Shown: positions 24,921 through 35,497, counted from the first letter of the stretch. The stretch: 64,000 nucleotides of DNA from Devosia sp. LC5 (GCF_000735585.1 NZ_JNNO01000004.1:62001-126000), one strand, 5' to 3'. Notes: generated by a model from the sequence alone, not told the origin. Translations and numbers: made by a program.

Positions 24921-25174
24921 CTGACGACTGGCCTCTGAAAATAGATGGGCTGGCGATTCGCCCATCGGATCAATGACGATTTGCTTACGCGGTTTACAAA
25001 ACAGCAGGAAGGGCGCCTGCCCCCTTTCCGCCACACTCCAGACATGTTCACTAAATTGTGTTGCCAGGTGGTTACAAAAAGCGCTCACCGTTCCGTGATC
25101 CCTCGCCTTTGGGTGCATTGACTTGCCAGCGTTCGCCCGGCATCTGGGCGGCTATTAGCGAGGAGAGCCCTGCG

Positions 25175-25867
25175 ATGAATGATGATCTCAAGCGCCAGGC
25201 CGCCGCCATGGCGCTGACCGAGGTAAGGCCAGGCATGCGGCTGGGCCTGGGTACCGGCTCGACGGCCTGGCATTTCGTCGACCTGCTCGGCGCAAAAGTC
25301 GCCGAGGGTTTCGACTGTATCTGCGTGCCTACTTCCGAGGTCACGGCAAGGCAGGCCGAGAGCCTGGGCATTCCCCTCTCGAACCTCGAGACCCTGGATC
25401 GGCTCGACGTCACCGTCGATGGCGCCGACGAGATCGATCCGGCGCTCAACCTCATCAAGGGGGCAGGGGGCGCGCTGCTGCGCGAAAAGATCGTCGCTGC
25501 CGCCTCCGATGTCATGATCGTGATTGCCGACGGCTCCAAGCTGGTCGACACGCTCGGCAAGTTTCCGCTGCCCATCGAGGTCAATAGCTTTGGCCTGGGC
25601 GCGACCCAGCGCGCCATTGCCGAAGTGAATGCAGCCCATGGTGCGCAAGGCGGCCTCAAACTGCGGCAAACCAAGGACGGCGCGCCCTATGTCACCGATG
25701 GTGGCCACCTGATCCTCGATGCATTTTTTGGCCGCATTTCGCAGCCAGAAGCGCTGTCACGGGATTTGCTGGACATTGCCGGCGTCGTGCAGCACGGGCT
25801 GTTCCTCCAGATGTGCAAGAAGGCTTATGTCGCGATGCCGGATGGCGTAAGAACCATCCAGGTATGA
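25175..25867 (+). CDS. rpiA: Ribose-5-phosphate isomerase A
   Basis: A 230-residue enzyme interconverting ribose 5-phosphate and ribulose 5-phosphate. Visible motifs are [17 protein letters not shown] (about 23-39), the active-site [24 protein letters not shown] and the lysine in [11 protein letters not shown] at 25175 follows GAGGAGAG. The next gene starts two bases after the stop and is probably coupled. Confidence 0.95.
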   Translation: MNDDLKRQAAAMALTEVRPGMRLGLGTGSTAWHFVDLLGAKVAEGFDCICVPTSEVTARQAESLGIPLSNLETLDRLDVTVDGADEIDPALNLIKGAGGALLREKIVAAASDVMIVIADGSKLVDTLGKFPLPIEVNSFGLGATQRAIAEVNAAHGAQGGLKLRQTKDGAPYVTDGGHLILDAFFGRISQPEALSRDLLDIAGVVQHGLFLQMCKKAYVAMPDGVRTIQV

Positions 25868-25868
25868 A

Positions 25869-26417
25869 ATGAGGGTGGATTCGAACAGGATGGATATTTC
25901 GATGATGACCGGTGTGTTGAAGCGCTCCAAGGCGCTGGTGGTTATTGCTTTGAGCGTGAGCATGCTCGGCCTGTCGGCTCCGGCCTTTGCGCAGGAAGTG
26001 GCGCCCGAACAATTGGCGCTGGCCCGCAAATATATCGATCTGACCGATCGCGCGGCGATCTATGAGGTCACGCTGGTGCAGACTGCGATCGATACCATGC
26101 GCCAGATCGTGCAGCAGAATCCGGAGCTGACCGAGCAGACCGATGCCGCCATCACCAAGACGCTCGAGGAATACAAGGGCCGCAAGGGCGAGTTGCTCGA
26201 TCAGTTCGCCCGCGTCTATGCCGTTCGCTTTACCGCGGCCGAACTGCAGGAAATCGTCACTTTCTATGAATCGCCCACCGGCGCCAAGCTCTCCCAGGCC
26301 AATGCCGAGGTGAATACCGATATCCAGCGCGTGCTGACCGTGTTCACCAACACGCTGCAGCAGGAATTCTACGCCAAGGTTCGCGCCGAATTGCGCGCCC
26401 AGGGTGTGCAGCTCTAG
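25869..26417 (+). CDS. DUF2059 periplasmic protein
   Basis: A 182-residue protein with a signal peptide that ends at AFAQEV (about residue 42). The C-terminal DUF2059 domain includes AAELQEIVTFYESPTGAKLS. Function is unknown. The start may be 25869, 25890 or one of the tandem ATGs at 25902/25905; the last give the most typical signal-peptide length. It is in an operon with rpiA and is closed by a strong terminator. Confidence 0.82.
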   Translation: MRVDSNRMDISMMTGVLKRSKALVVIALSVSMLGLSAPAFAQEVAPEQLALARKYIDLTDRAAIYEVTLVQTAIDTMRQIVQQNPELTEQTDAAITKTLEEYKGRKGELLDQFARVYAVRFTAAELQEIVTFYESPTGAKLSQANAEVNTDIQRVLTVFTNTLQQEFYAKVRAELRAQGVQL

Positions 26418-26439
26418 CCCGCCATTGGTACCCGAATTG

Positions 26440-26467
26440 GACCCCGCCTTGTGCGGGGTCTTTTTTT
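26440..26467 (+). terminator. Rho-independent terminator of rpiA-DUF2059
   Basis: GACCCCGC and GCGGGGTC form an eight-base-pair stem with a five-base loop, followed by eight T residues. Confidence 0.92.
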
Positions 26468-26528
26468 ATGCGATGCGCCATCCGATATTCATCGGTATTA
26501 GACGATATAACCAGCCAGCGGAGTCAGC

Positions 26529-27902
26529 ATGTCCGACACTTACGATCTCGTTGTGATAGGCGCCGGCTCCGGGGGCGTGCGCGCGGCCCGCATGGCCGCC
26601 ACCTATGGTGCCAAAGTCGCCGTCATCGAGGAATTCCGAGTCGGGGGCACCTGCGTCATTCGCGGCTGCGTCCCCAAAAAGCTTTATGTCTATGCCAGCC
26701 GCTTCAACGACCTGTTCGATGTGGCCTCCAGCTTTGGCTGGCAGGTCGACGCCTCCTTTGATTGGCCAACCCTGGTCGCCGCCAAGGAAAAGGAAATCAC
26801 CCGGCTCGAACACGCCTATACTTCGAACCTCGAAAAGCCCGGCGTCGAGATCATCAAAGATCGGGCGCTGGTCACCGGTCCCAATACGGTTCATCTCGTA
26901 GCGGGCGACCGTGACCTGACCGCCAAATACATCCTTGTCGCCACCGGTGCAGCTCCCTTCGTCCCGCCCATTCCCGGCTATCAATTGGGCATCACCTCCA
27001 ACGAGGCTTTCGATCTGCCGGCACTACCCCATTCCATCCTCATCGAAGGCGGCGGCTATATCGCGGTCGAATTCGCCACCATCTTTGCCGGCCTGGGCGT
27101 CGATACCACCATCATCTATCGCGGCGACTGCATCCTGCGCGGCTTCGACGATGATATGCGCCGGGGCCTTGAGGCCGGCCTGATCGATCGCGGCATCAAG
27201 CTCATCTACCAGACCACAATTAAGTCGCTGGCCAGGCACGGCGACGACATTGCCGCCACCTTCAGCGACGGTGTCACCGCCCCCTATGGCGTCGTCATGT
27301 TCGCCACCGGCCGCAATCCCAATGTGCGCGGCCTTGGCCTTGAAACCGCTGGCGTCAAGCTGACCCCGGCCGGCGCCATCGCCGTCGACGCCTATTCGCA
27401 GACCTCGTGCCCCTCCATTTACGCAGTGGGCGACGTCACTGGCCGCGCTGCGCTGACCCCCGTCGCCATTCGCGAAGGCTGGTATTTCGCCGAGACCGTG
27501 TTCAACAACAACAAACTCGCCGTCGATCACTCGCAAATCCCCACGGCCGTCTTTTCCGAGCCAGAAATCGGCGTCATTGGCCTCACCGAAGGTGAAGCCG
27601 CTACCCATGGCGATATCGACGTTTACGTCGCCCGCTTCCGCCCGATGATCAACACGCTCTCCACCCGCACCGAGCGCATGGTGCTCAAGCTGATCACCGA
27701 AAAGGACGGCGGCAAGGTGCTGGGCTGCCACATCCTGGGCCCCGGCGCCGCCGAAATGATCCAGCTCATCGCCATCCCCATGGGCATGACCGCCACCAAG
27801 GCCGATTTCGACCGCGCCATCGCGCTCCATCCGAGTGCCGCCGAAGAATTGGTGACCTTCAAGGCCCCCAGCTACGTCTATCGGGATGGGCAGAAGGTCT
27901 AG
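26529..27902 (+). CDS. gor: Glutathione-disulfide reductase
   Basis: A 457-residue flavoprotein that reduces oxidised glutathione with NADPH. The FAD loop GAGSGG (about 11-16), the redox pair in GGTCVIRGCVPKK (cysteines about 42 and 47), the NAD(P) loop GGGYIAVEFA, the second FAD motif YAVGDVTGRAALTPVA, and the C-terminal catalytic HPSAAEE are all present. GGAG precedes the ATG by eight bases. It stands alone between the terminator at 26440 and a repeat-rich gap. Confidence 0.95.
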   Translation: MSDTYDLVVIGAGSGGVRAARMAATYGAKVAVIEEFRVGGTCVIRGCVPKKLYVYASRFNDLFDVASSFGWQVDASFDWPTLVAAKEKEITRLEHAYTSNLEKPGVEIIKDRALVTGPNTVHLVAGDRDLTAKYILVATGAAPFVPPIPGYQLGITSNEAFDLPALPHSILIEGGGYIAVEFATIFAGLGVDTTIIYRGDCILRGFDDDMRRGLEAGLIDRGIKLIYQTTIKSLARHGDDIAATFSDGVTAPYGVVMFATGRNPNVRGLGLETAGVKLTPAGAIAVDAYSQTSCPSIYAVGDVTGRAALTPVAIREGWYFAETVFNNNKLAVDHSQIPTAVFSEPEIGVIGLTEGEAATHGDIDVYVARFRPMINTLSTRTERMVLKLITEKDGGKVLGCHILGPGAAEMIQLIAIPMGMTATKADFDRAIALHPSAAEELVTFKAPSYVYRDGQKV

Positions 27903-27970
27903 CCCGGATATCTCCACCTAACCTCCCCCTGATAGGGGGAGTGTTCGTATTGGACTCATCCCACCCACGA

Positions 27971-28071
27971 TGTCATTCCGGCGCAGGCCGGAATCCATGC
28001 TGAAGGCTATCCCGCCGCTGGATGTGTGTGGATCGCCACGGACATGGATTCCGGCCTGCGCCGGAATGACA
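27971..28071. repeat. Perfect dyad repeat, family A
   Basis: Arms of 29 bases (27971-27999 and 28043-28071) are exact inverted copies. Each arm carries its own smaller dyad, CCGGCGCAGGCCGG, so an RNA copy could fold as two hairpins or one long stem. It lies just downstream of gor. Confidence 0.85.
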
Positions 28072-28156
28072 CCGCATTCTTGAATACGCCCAGAGTACCT
28101 CCCCATCATGGGGAGTTCACTTGGGGACTTGGCCGCGTGCTCGATTTTCCTGTTCA

Positions 28157-28240
28157 TCGTCATCACCCGGCTAGTCCGGGTGATCCATCTCTCAGCGAAT
28201 GCGGAAGCATGGATTGCCCGGACAAGCCGGGCAATGACGG
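28157..28240. repeat. Dyad repeat, family B
   Basis: The left arm CGTCATCACCCGG...CCGGGTGAT and the right arm GGATTGCCCGG...CCGGGCAATGACG are inverted relatives. The left arm uses the CACCCGG form, the right arm the TGCCCGG form. A second family B element at 42561 has the two forms in swapped positions. Confidence 0.8.
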
Positions 28241-28320
28241 CGGAACTGAGTTTGGGAGAACATGCCAAAGTCCCCCAAGTGAAAACGTCCCCTGGGGAGC
28301 CAGCCGGGGGAGTGGGGGTC

Positions 28321-28433
28321 GCGCCTTGCTCCGGGATGCGCAGACGGATCTGCGGGCAGGAGGGCTACGGTCACCTGCTGGGGTCGCGATGCTGCCTTCC
28401 GACCAAGGCCCGGCACCCCGAGGCAAGTTGCGC
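28321..28433. ncRNA. Candidate structured RNA (strand unknown)
   Basis: A long closing stem pairs GCGC (28321), CTTGC (28325) and CGGG (28332) with CCCG (28417), GCAAG (28423) and GCGC (28430). Inside are at least three hairpins: CGCAGA-CGGA-TCTGCG at 28339, GCAGG...CCTGC at 28356-28378, and GGTCG...CGACC at 28382-28404. No reading frame explains it. It could be a small RNA on either strand or a leader of the downstream DAHP synthase. I do not recognise the family, and GC-rich DNA folds easily, so confidence is limited. Confidence 0.38.
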
Positions 28434-28617
28434 CTCACATTTATTTACTCACGAGGCGAATCTGGTCTCGGGGTCCGTCCGTCTATCGACAACCGCAGCA
28501 CAGGCGGCGCTTCCATACGCCCTATACTAAAGCCCACCCCGAATATCCTTGTCCCGGCCCGCCGCCCTTGGTATTCCGCCAGCAACAATGCGTAACCCCG
28601 CGTGAGCGAGACCCGAC

Positions 28618-29994
28618 ATGACCACCTGGACCCCCAATAGCTGGCGCGACAAGCCCATCTCGCAGGTGCCTGCCTATCCGGACAGCGCTGCGCTGGCCGA
28701 AGCTGAGCGTCAATTGGGCACTTTCCCGCCGCTGGTCTTTGCCGGTGAAGCACGCGATCTCAAGTCCAAGCTGGCCGCGGTGGCCCGTGGCGAGGCTTTC
28801 CTGCTGCAGGGCGGCGATTGTGCCGAGAGCTTTGCCGAGCACGGTGCCGATCACATCCGGGACTTCTTCCGCGTCTTCCTGCAGATGGCCGTCGTGCTGA
28901 CCCATGGCGCCAGCAAGCCCGTGGTCAAGGTCGGCCGTGTCGCCGGCCAGTTCGCCAAGCCGCGCTCCGCCGATACCGAAACCATCGATGGCCTGGAACT
29001 GCCCAGCTATCGCGGCGACATCATCAATTCCATCGAATTCACCGAAACTGCCCGCGTCCCCGATCCGGATCGCATGCTGCAGGCTTATCGCCAGTCGGCC
29101 GCCACGCTCAATCTGTTGCGCGCCTTCTCCATGGGCGGCTATGCCGAGCTGACCCGCATCCACGAATGGACCGTCGGGTTCATGAAGGGCTCCAATTGGT
29201 ATCCGCGCTACGAGGAAGTGGCGCGCAAGATCGATGATGCGATCACCTTCATGGCCGCGCTCGGCCTCAACCCAGACAACACGCCGGCCCTGCGCCAGAC
29301 CAGTTTCTTCACCAGCCACGAAGCCCTGCTGCTCGGCTATGAGGAAGCCCTGACCCGGCGCGACTCCATCACCAATGACTGGTACGCCACCTCCGGCCAC
29401 ATGCTGTGGATCGGCGACCGCACCCGCCAGCCCGATGCGGCCCATGTCGAATATTTCGCCGGTATCAAGAACCCCATCGGCATCAAATGCGGCCCGACCC
29501 TGAGCAGCGAAGACCTGCTGCGCCTGCTGGACCGCCTCAATCCCACCGATGAGGCCGGCCGCATTACCCTCATCGCCCGCTTCGGCTCCGACAAGATCCA
29601 CGATCACCTGCCGCGCCTGATCGAAACCGTGCAACGCGCCGGCCGCACCGTCGTCTGGTGCTCCGATCCGATGCATGGCAACACCATCAAGGCCTCGACC
29701 GGCTACAAGACCCGCCCATTCGAGCGCGTCCTGTCGGAGGTGAAGAGCTTCTTTGAAATCCACCGTGACATGGGCACCTATGCCGGCGGCGTGCATATCG
29801 AAATGACCGGCGACGACGTCACCGAATGCGTCGGCGGCGTCTCGGCCGTCACCGAAGCCTCCCTCTCGGACCGCTATCACACCTATTGCGACCCCCGCCT
29901 CAACGCGAGCCAGGCATTGGAACTGGCCTTCCTCGTCGCCGAAGAAGTCCACGCCCAGAAACCCCCACGCGAAACCCGCATCGCGGGCGAATAG
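28618..29994 (+). CDS. 3-Deoxy-7-phosphoheptulonate synthase, class II
   Basis: A 458-residue enzyme for the first step of the shikimate pathway, joining phosphoenolpyruvate and erythrose 4-phosphate. The plant-like class II type is shown by [13 protein letters not shown] (about 62-74), [35 protein letters not shown] and [15 protein letters not shown], which include metal and phosphate ligands. The metal cysteine is in GGDC. It stands alone, downstream of the long gap; the leader could carry regulation. The symbol differs between species (aroF, aroG, aroH), so none is given. Confidence 0.95.
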   Translation: MTTWTPNSWRDKPISQVPAYPDSAALAEAERQLGTFPPLVFAGEARDLKSKLAAVARGEAFLLQGGDCAESFAEHGADHIRDFFRVFLQMAVVLTHGASKPVVKVGRVAGQFAKPRSADTETIDGLELPSYRGDIINSIEFTETARVPDPDRMLQAYRQSAATLNLLRAFSMGGYAELTRIHEWTVGFMKGSNWYPRYEEVARKIDDAITFMAALGLNPDNTPALRQTSFFTSHEALLLGYEEALTRRDSITNDWYATSGHMLWIGDRTRQPDAAHVEYFAGIKNPIGIKCGPTLSSEDLLRLLDRLNPTDEAGRITLIARFGSDKIHDHLPRLIETVQRAGRTVVWCSDPMHGNTIKASTGYKTRPFERVLSEVKSFFEIHRDMGTYAGGVHIEMTGDDVTECVGGVSAVTEASLSDRYHTYCDPRLNASQALELAFLVAEEVHAQKPPRETRIAGE

Positions 29995-30020
29995 GGCAGG
30001 GCGCGCGAGCCCCGGTGCAG

Positions 30021-30044
30021 CACCTCCCCCTCGACGGGGAGGTG
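30021..30044. terminator. Hairpin after the DAHP synthase gene
   Basis: CACCTCCCC and GGGGAGGTG form a nine-base-pair stem with a CTCGAC loop, followed by TTCCCC. The T-run is poor. Similar hairpins built on CTCCCC occur at 27923 and 51643, so this may be a dispersed repeat serving as a terminator. Confidence 0.55.
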
Positions 30045-30135
30045 TTCCCCAACCCGCCGTTTAGCGGAACATTAACCCTAATGACCCATAAATTTCCTGA
30101 GCGACCCAGAATGGGTCCACGTTCTGGAGATCGTC

Positions 30136-31155
30136 ATGAAGCGCTCCCTGTCCAGCGCCGCCGCGATATTGGCTCTCGGCACCGCCATGCCAACCCTGGC
30201 CGCCGATTACCCGTTATTTGGCGAGATGCGGCCTTCCTATGACAATGGCTGGGAACAGAGCGCACAAGGCCCACTGCGCTTTGAGACCGGCCTGCGCTAC
30301 TGGTATTCGTGGTCTGAACAGAATCACAATATCGGTCCCTACGCCCAGGATGTGGAATCCACATCGAGTTCCGGCGAAGCATTCCTGCGCATTGATGATG
30401 ACGCGACCAGTAGCTATGTCGAAGCCACCGGCGGCTATGGCATTGCCCACGAGGGCAGCTACAGCACTAATGGTGGCGCTAGCCTTGATCTGCCCGCAGC
30501 CCGGCTGGGTTATGTCGGCGCCGATTTCGGATGGTTGCCTTTCGGCGATGCGAGCGGCCAGATGGGCCTGGGATTTGTCGCTGGCTATCAATTCACCAAT
30601 GACTCTCCCGATACCGGCAGTGCCGATTTCACCACGGCGGAAAGCTCCTCCGATATCTCATGGTCGCCGGCCACAGGGGATTGGGGCGTGGGAGGCGACA
30701 GTGAGGTCAATAGCTTCGATATTCACGGACTCAAGCTGGGTGTCACTGGCCGCGCCGATTTTGGCGCGTTCGACTTAACTGGTGAGGCAGCGGCAACGCC
30801 CTACGCTTGGGTTAGCGGCACCTATGGCGCCTATTCTTCGCCTTGGGGCACGCCCACCCAGCTTCAGGCCTCGGCCGTTACGCTGAACGGTTTTGGCTAC
30901 GGTGCCTCAGGCAAATTGATGGTGGGTTTCCATCCGACCGAAAACCTGACCATCCGTGTCGGCGGCCGCGCCTCTTATCTCGAGGGCCAGTATGATGCTA
31001 GCTGGGAAGAGGCCTCGATCACGCCGCCACAAGCAACCGGCGGCGACCCGGCCTATTCGGCGCCCTCATTGACCAAGCAGCGCTATGTCGTCCGCGACAA
31101 TCCCTTCTCCATGTTCCGCTACGGCGCGCTGCTCGAAATCACCGGCCGCTTCTAG
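30136..31155 (+). CDS. Putative outer-membrane beta-barrel protein
   Basis: A 339-residue protein with a signal peptide (about 1-22, ending TLAADY). Aromatic-alternating strands, such as RFETGLRYWYSWSEQ and the repeated glycine-aromatic pattern, run through the whole length. It ends ...LLEITGRF with a terminal phenylalanine, as expected for barrel insertion. No enzyme motif is seen. A hairpin CCAGAA...TTCTGG just upstream overlaps the GGAG before the start. I do not recognise a specific family. Confidence 0.7.
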   Translation: MKRSLSSAAAILALGTAMPTLAADYPLFGEMRPSYDNGWEQSAQGPLRFETGLRYWYSWSEQNHNIGPYAQDVESTSSSGEAFLRIDDDATSSYVEATGGYGIAHEGSYSTNGGASLDLPAARLGYVGADFGWLPFGDASGQMGLGFVAGYQFTNDSPDTGSADFTTAESSSDISWSPATGDWGVGGDSEVNSFDIHGLKLGVTGRADFGAFDLTGEAAATPYAWVSGTYGAYSSPWGTPTQLQASAVTLNGFGYGASGKLMVGFHPTENLTIRVGGRASYLEGQYDASWEEASITPPQATGGDPAYSAPSLTKQRYVVRDNPFSMFRYGALLEITGRF

Positions 31156-31280
31156 TCTCTGCACCCCATCTCCTCCTTTTGATCCGCTTGCCCTTGCCGG
31201 GGTGAGCGGATAAGTCTTGCCCGCGCGCGGTTTTGCGCCGCTGCGCCATCTCATTTCCCAGCACACGGGCCAGCATCATC

Positions 31281-32948
31281 GTGACAGACCGCCTCAGAAT
31301 TGCGCTTGCCCAGCTCAATCCCAAGGTCGGCGATATCGCCGGCAATCTGGCGCTTGCCCGCCAGGCGCTGAGCGACGCCGCCGCCGCCAAGGCCGACATC
31401 CTGATGCTCTCCGAGCTGTTCCTCACCGGGTATTTCCCTGACGATCTGCTGTTCAAGCCCAAATTCGTCGCCGACGCGATGCAGGCCGCCCGCGATCTGG
31501 TTGCCGACACCACCGGCACGGGTGTCGTCCTGATCCTGCCCACTGTCTGGCGCGACCAGACCGGCCTGCACAACACCGTCGTCGTTGCCGAAGATGGCGA
31601 GATCATCGCCACGCGTCTCAAGCGCGAACTGCCCAATGACGATGTCTTCTACGAAAAGCGCTATTTCGTCCCTGGCGTGCTGCCCGAGCCGGTGACCATC
31701 AAGGGCGTCTCGGTCGGCATTCCGATCTGCGAGGACATCTGGCACCCCTGGGTCTGCGGCCATCTGGTGCAGCGCGGCGCCGAAATCCTGCTCTGCCCCA
31801 ATGGTTCCCCCTATTGGACCAATAAGCAGCATATCCGCAAGGAACTGGTCCGCGCCCGCGTAGCCGAGGATCGCGTGCCGCTACTCTATCTCAACCAGGT
31901 CGGCGGCCAGGACGAACTGGTGTTCGATGGTGCCTCCTTTGCCATCGAGCCCGGCGACAAGCTCGTGTTCCAGGGCAAGTCCTTCGCCACCGATTTCATC
32001 GTCTCCGACTGGGCCGACGGCGACAATGGCTGGACCTGCACCAATGGCCACGTCACCGAACTGACCACCACCGACGAAGCCCCCTGGCTCGCCTGCGTAC
32101 TCGGCCTGCGCGATTACGTGCATAAGAACGGCTTCAAGCAGGTCGTCCTCGGCCTGTCCGGCGGCATCGATAGTGCCGTAGTCGCCGCCATGGCCGTGGA
32201 TGCCCTCGGCGCCGAAAATGTCCACTGCCTCATGCTGCCCTATCGCTACACGTCCGAGGACAGCCTCAAGGACGCCAAGGATTGCGCCACCCGCCTGGGC
32301 GTACGCTACGATATCGTCTCCATCGGCAATCCGGTGGATGACGCGCTGATCGAACTGGCCCCCATCTTCGACAATCGCCCTGCCGATCTGGCCGAAGAAA
32401 ACATCCAGTCCCGCATGCGCGGCGTCGTCCTCATGGCCGTCTCCAACAAGCTGGGCTCCATGCTCCTCACTACCGGCAACAAGTCGGAAATGGGCGTCGG
32501 CTACGCCACCATCTATGGCGACATGAATGGCGGCTACAATCCGCTCAAGGACATGTTCAAGATGGAGGTCTATCGCCTGGCCGCCTGGCGCAATGCCCAT
32601 GTCCCCGGCGATTGCCTTGGCCCCGCGGGCGAAGTCATTCCCGCCAATATCATCGCCAAGGCACCATCGGCCGAACTGCGCCCCAACCAGACCGACCAGG
32701 ATAGCCTGCCGCCCTATCCGGTGCTCGACGCCATCCTCACCGCCATGGTCGAGGAAGAAAAGTCGATCGCCGAGATCGTGGCCCTGGGCTATGACGAGGC
32801 ACTGGTGCAGCGCATCGAACGCCTGCTCAATATCGCCGAGTACAAGCGCCGCCAATCGGCTCCCGGCCCCAAGCTCACGCCCAAGGCGTTTGGGCTGGGC
32901 CGCAAATATCCCATTACCAACGGCTACAAGGACCGGACCATCGGATGA
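31281..32948 (+). CDS. nadE: Glutamine-dependent NAD+ synthetase
   Basis: A 555-residue two-domain enzyme. The N-terminal nitrilase-type glutaminase (about 1-260) shows the catalytic glutamate in LSELFLTGY, the lysine in LKRELPND and the cysteine in PICEDIWHP. The C-terminal synthetase has the P-loop [20 protein letters not shown] and later [19 protein letters not shown]. It amidates deamido-NAD using glutamine. GTG at 31281 is chosen as it starts the conserved [17 protein letters not shown]; the longer TTG frame is less likely. The stop overlaps gltX by four bases. Confidence 0.93.
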   Translation: MTDRLRIALAQLNPKVGDIAGNLALARQALSDAAAAKADILMLSELFLTGYFPDDLLFKPKFVADAMQAARDLVADTTGTGVVLILPTVWRDQTGLHNTVVVAEDGEIIATRLKRELPNDDVFYEKRYFVPGVLPEPVTIKGVSVGIPICEDIWHPWVCGHLVQRGAEILLCPNGSPYWTNKQHIRKELVRARVAEDRVPLLYLNQVGGQDELVFDGASFAIEPGDKLVFQGKSFATDFIVSDWADGDNGWTCTNGHVTELTTTDEAPWLACVLGLRDYVHKNGFKQVVLGLSGGIDSAVVAAMAVDALGAENVHCLMLPYRYTSEDSLKDAKDCATRLGVRYDIVSIGNPVDDALIELAPIFDNRPADLAEENIQSRMRGVVLMAVSNKLGSMLLTTGNKSEMGVGYATIYGDMNGGYNPLKDMFKMEVYRLAAWRNAHVPGDCLGPAGEVIPANIIAKAPSAELRPNQTDQDSLPPYPVLDAILTAMVEEEKSIAEIVALGYDEALVQRIERLLNIAEYKRRQSAPGPKLTPKAFGLGRKYPITNGYKDRTIG

Positions 32949-34270
32949 CCATCGTGCGCTGGGCGCCATCGCCCACTGGCCGCATTCACCTCGGCAATGC
33001 CCGCCCGGCCATGCTCAACTGGTTCTTCGCCAGGCGCCATGGCGGCCGCTATGTGCTGCGCATGGACGATACCGATACGGCCCGCTCCACCCGCGAATTC
33101 GCCGATGGCATCGAGGCCGACCTGGCCTGGCTCGGCATCACGCCCGACCTTTTGGTCCGCCAGTCCGACCGCACCGCGCTTTATGACGCCGCCCGCGACC
33201 GCCTCATCGCCGCCGGCCGGCTCTATCCCTGCTACGAAACCGAGGATGAGCTGGACCGCCGCCGCAAGCGCGCCCGCGCCTTGGGGAGGCCGCCGATCTA
33301 CGATCGCGCCGCCCTCAAGCTGACCGAGGAAGACCGCGCCAAGCTCGAAGCCGAGGGCCGCAAGCCCCATTGGCGCTTCAAGCTCGACGGCCGCCCCGTG
33401 CAGTTCGAAGACCTCATCAAGGGCACACAGACCGTCAACACCGCCTCCATGTCCGACCCCGTTCTGGTGCGCGAAGACGGCTCCTACCTCTACACGCTCC
33501 CCTCCGTGGTCGACGATATCGATCTGGGCATCACCCATGTCATCCGCGGCGAGGACCACGTCTCCAATACCGGCACCCAGATCGAAATCTTCGAGGCGCT
33601 GGGCGGCCCGGTACCGATTTTCGGCCACCACAATCTTTTGACTGACGCCGAAGGGCAGGGCTTTTCCAAGCGCCTCGGCTCCCAGTCCCTGTCCGATTTC
33701 CGCGCCGAAGGCTATGAACCGCTTGCCATCGCCATCATGGCCAGCATCACCGGCACGAGCCTGCCCATCGAGCCCTACGCCTCGCTGGACGATATCGCCG
33801 CCAAGCTCGATTTCTCCATGATCTCCCATGGCGCCGCGCGTTTCGATCCCGTTGAACTGGATAATCTCAACGCCCGCCTGCTGCACGCCATGCCTTACGA
33901 AACCGCCTTGCCGCGCCTCACGAGCCTGGGCCTCGAAGGCGAAGCCATCTGGCTCCTGCTGCGCGATAATCTGAGCAAGTTCAACGACATCGTGGAGTGG
34001 TCCAAGCTCGTGCTCGGTCCGGTCGAGCCAGTTATTGCCGACGAGGACCGGGATTTCCTGGCCCTCGCCAAGGCGCTGCTGCCGCCTGAACCATGGTCGC
34101 TCGAAACCTGGGGCGAGTGGACCAATGCGCTCAAGGCCGCCACCGGCCGCAAGGGCAAGCCGCTCTTCCTGCCGCTGCGTCTGGTGCTAACCGGCCGTCA
34201 CGATGGCCCCGAGCTTAAGAGCCTGCTCCCGTTGGTTGGGCGTACGGCGTGTCTGGCCCGACTACCCTGA
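32945..34270 (+). CDS. gltX: Glutamate--tRNA ligase
   Basis: A 441-residue class I synthetase. The HIGH-type motif is [20 protein letters not shown] (about 7-26), and the KMSKS region is [14 protein letters not shown] near residue 240. It is shorter than the usual 465-490 residues, with a reduced anticodon-binding part. Alphaproteobacteria often have two GltX types, and the short form with SKRLGS fits the GltX2-like kind, which may charge a different tRNA subset. The start overlaps nadE by ATGA, and the 3' end overlaps the convergent DUF2865 gene by 56 bases. Confidence 0.93.
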   Translation: MTIVRWAPSPTGRIHLGNARPAMLNWFFARRHGGRYVLRMDDTDTARSTREFADGIEADLAWLGITPDLLVRQSDRTALYDAARDRLIAAGRLYPCYETEDELDRRRKRARALGRPPIYDRAALKLTEEDRAKLEAEGRKPHWRFKLDGRPVQFEDLIKGTQTVNTASMSDPVLVREDGSYLYTLPSVVDDIDLGITHVIRGEDHVSNTGTQIEIFEALGGPVPIFGHHNLLTDAEGQGFSKRLGSQSLSDFRAEGYEPLAIAIMASITGTSLPIEPYASLDDIAAKLDFSMISHGAARFDPVELDNLNARLLHAMPYETALPRLTSLGLEGEAIWLLLRDNLSKFNDIVEWSKLVLGPVEPVIADEDRDFLALAKALLPPEPWSLETWGEWTNALKAATGRKGKPLFLPLRLVLTGRHDGPELKSLLPLVGRTACLARLP

Positions 34271-35363
34271 CCACCTTGTCGCCGAACTGCACCAGCCGCA
34301 GCTGAGTTTCCCCCGGCGGTGGCGCCACGACACGGGCCACCGTTTCGCCAGGCCCGGCAGGACGCGGACGGGGCAGGGGCACATCGACCAGATTGGCCGT
34401 CTGCACCGCTTCGGCAGCCGGAACCGGAATCTGTCCGCGCGGATCGCGCAGCGGCAGCGGGAAGCTCGCTCCCTGCACCTCGATCATGGCGCGCGCCTGC
34501 CCATTGGCGGCTGTTGCCGTGATCAGCTTGCCGTCAGATTGCGGCATCACCCGGCAGCTGGCATTCATGTCGATTTCATTGCGATATTTGAACGCGGTCG
34601 GCAGGTCCGTATAGGCCTGGTTGAACATGTTACGCATCTGCTCGGGCTCTTGGCCCGGATTGTCGTAATAGTAGATTTCCACCGGCTCATTGGGACACAT
34701 GGCTTTGCATTGCCCCATGTCATTGCCGACATAGTCGGGCAGGGTCGAATAACTGATCGGCCAGAAATAGCCGTCGCTCAGCCGCACACACACGGTGCGC
34801 ACGGTCCGATAGCCCTGGTAGCCAAAATCGCCGCCATTCACCATCTGGCCATTGGAAAAGTCGCCTTCCGTGGTGGTGCCGAAAATGCGGTCGAACACGT
34901 TCTGGCGGTCATTGGAAAACGTGGCGTTCGAACCGCCATTGGCATTGCAGCCGAATCGCGCCATTTCCTGCAAAATCGCTTCGCGCTGCTGCGATACCGC
35001 GCCCGCCGAATTGACCGATTGCGACACCGCCGCGTAATCCCGGCGCAGCCGCAGCACTTCGCGCGCCACCTGCTGGCATTGCGGCGTCAGTGTCCGCCCG
35101 GCCTTGGCGTCGTCGTTACATCCGTCGCGAATATAGCGGCTTTCCGCATTCTGCACGTCGCGGGCCAATTGCCGCGCCGCCTGCGAATTGCCATCCCGTT
35201 GCTGGAAGTCGCCATTGCGGTCGAACTGGCGCAATTGCCGGTCGAGCCGTGAGCAGGCCGACGATTGGGCATAGGCCGTGTTCACGTCGAGCGCCAACAC
35301 CAGTGTCGCCAAAACCAGCAACAATAGCGTCCGAATGCCCATTCCGCCCAAATTCACCATCAA
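34215..35363 (-). CDS. DUF2865 exported protein
   Basis: A 382-residue protein with a signal peptide ending NTAYAQS (about residue 33). Cysteine-containing segments ([53 protein letters not shown]) match DUF2865, a family restricted mainly to alphaproteobacteria. The cysteines could form disulfides in the periplasm. The C-terminal 90 residues are proline-rich. Start could also be at 35342 (MGIRTLLL). Its 3' end runs 56 bases into gltX on the opposite strand, so neither gene has room for a separate terminator. Confidence 0.82.
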   Translation of the reverse strand: MMVNLGGMGIRTLLLLVLATLVLALDVNTAYAQSSACSRLDRQLRQFDRNGDFQQRDGNSQAARQLARDVQNAESRYIRDGCNDDAKAGRTLTPQCQQVAREVLRLRRDYAAVSQSVNSAGAVSQQREAILQEMARFGCNANGGSNATFSNDRQNVFDRIFGTTTEGDFSNGQMVNGGDFGYQGYRTVRTVCVRLSDGYFWPISYSTLPDYVGNDMGQCKAMCPNEPVEIYYYDNPGQEPEQMRNMFNQAYTDLPTAFKYRNEIDMNASCRVMPQSDGKLITATAANGQARAMIEVQGASFPLPLRDPRGQIPVPAAEAVQTANLVDVPLPRPRPAGPGETVARVVAPPPGETQLRLVQFGDKVVRVVGPDTPYAQPTGAGS

Positions 35364-35497
35364 GTCCCACTCGTCCGCGCCGCAACACGCGCATAGTATC
35401 GGCCCTTAAGACATCGCTAGGGCCGGTTGCAACAGTATAGTGTCGCGACCAGCGCCGAGATAGCGCAGCCCGGCCACACAACAGCGAGAATGCACCG

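Larger units (their letters stand above)
27903..28617. other. Long non-coding gap between gor and the DAHP synthase
   Basis: These 715 bases hold no credible protein gene. Open frames across it translate repeat DNA. In order there is a short hairpin (CTCCCCC-TGATA-GGGGGAG at 27923), a family A dyad (27971), a family B dyad (28157), a possible structured RNA (28321-28433) and about 185 bases of leader before the DAHP synthase. Confidence 0.75.

Noticed and set aside
27971..28240. CRISPR array
   Set aside because: The repeats are inverted dyads in pairs, with no regular direct repeats, unique spacers or cas genes.
28375..28425. Small SRP (4.5S) RNA on the minus strand, because of GGTCGGAAGGCAGC
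   Set aside because: The SRP core needs a GGAA tetraloop closed by paired C/G residues and the flanking CAGG/AGCA internal loop in a single long hairpin. Here bases are missing and the predicted fold is branched.
28522..29952. A 476-codon minus-strand frame opposite the DAHP synthase
   Set aside because: The plus-strand gene is an unmistakable class II DAHP synthase; the antisense frame shows no family pattern or start signal.
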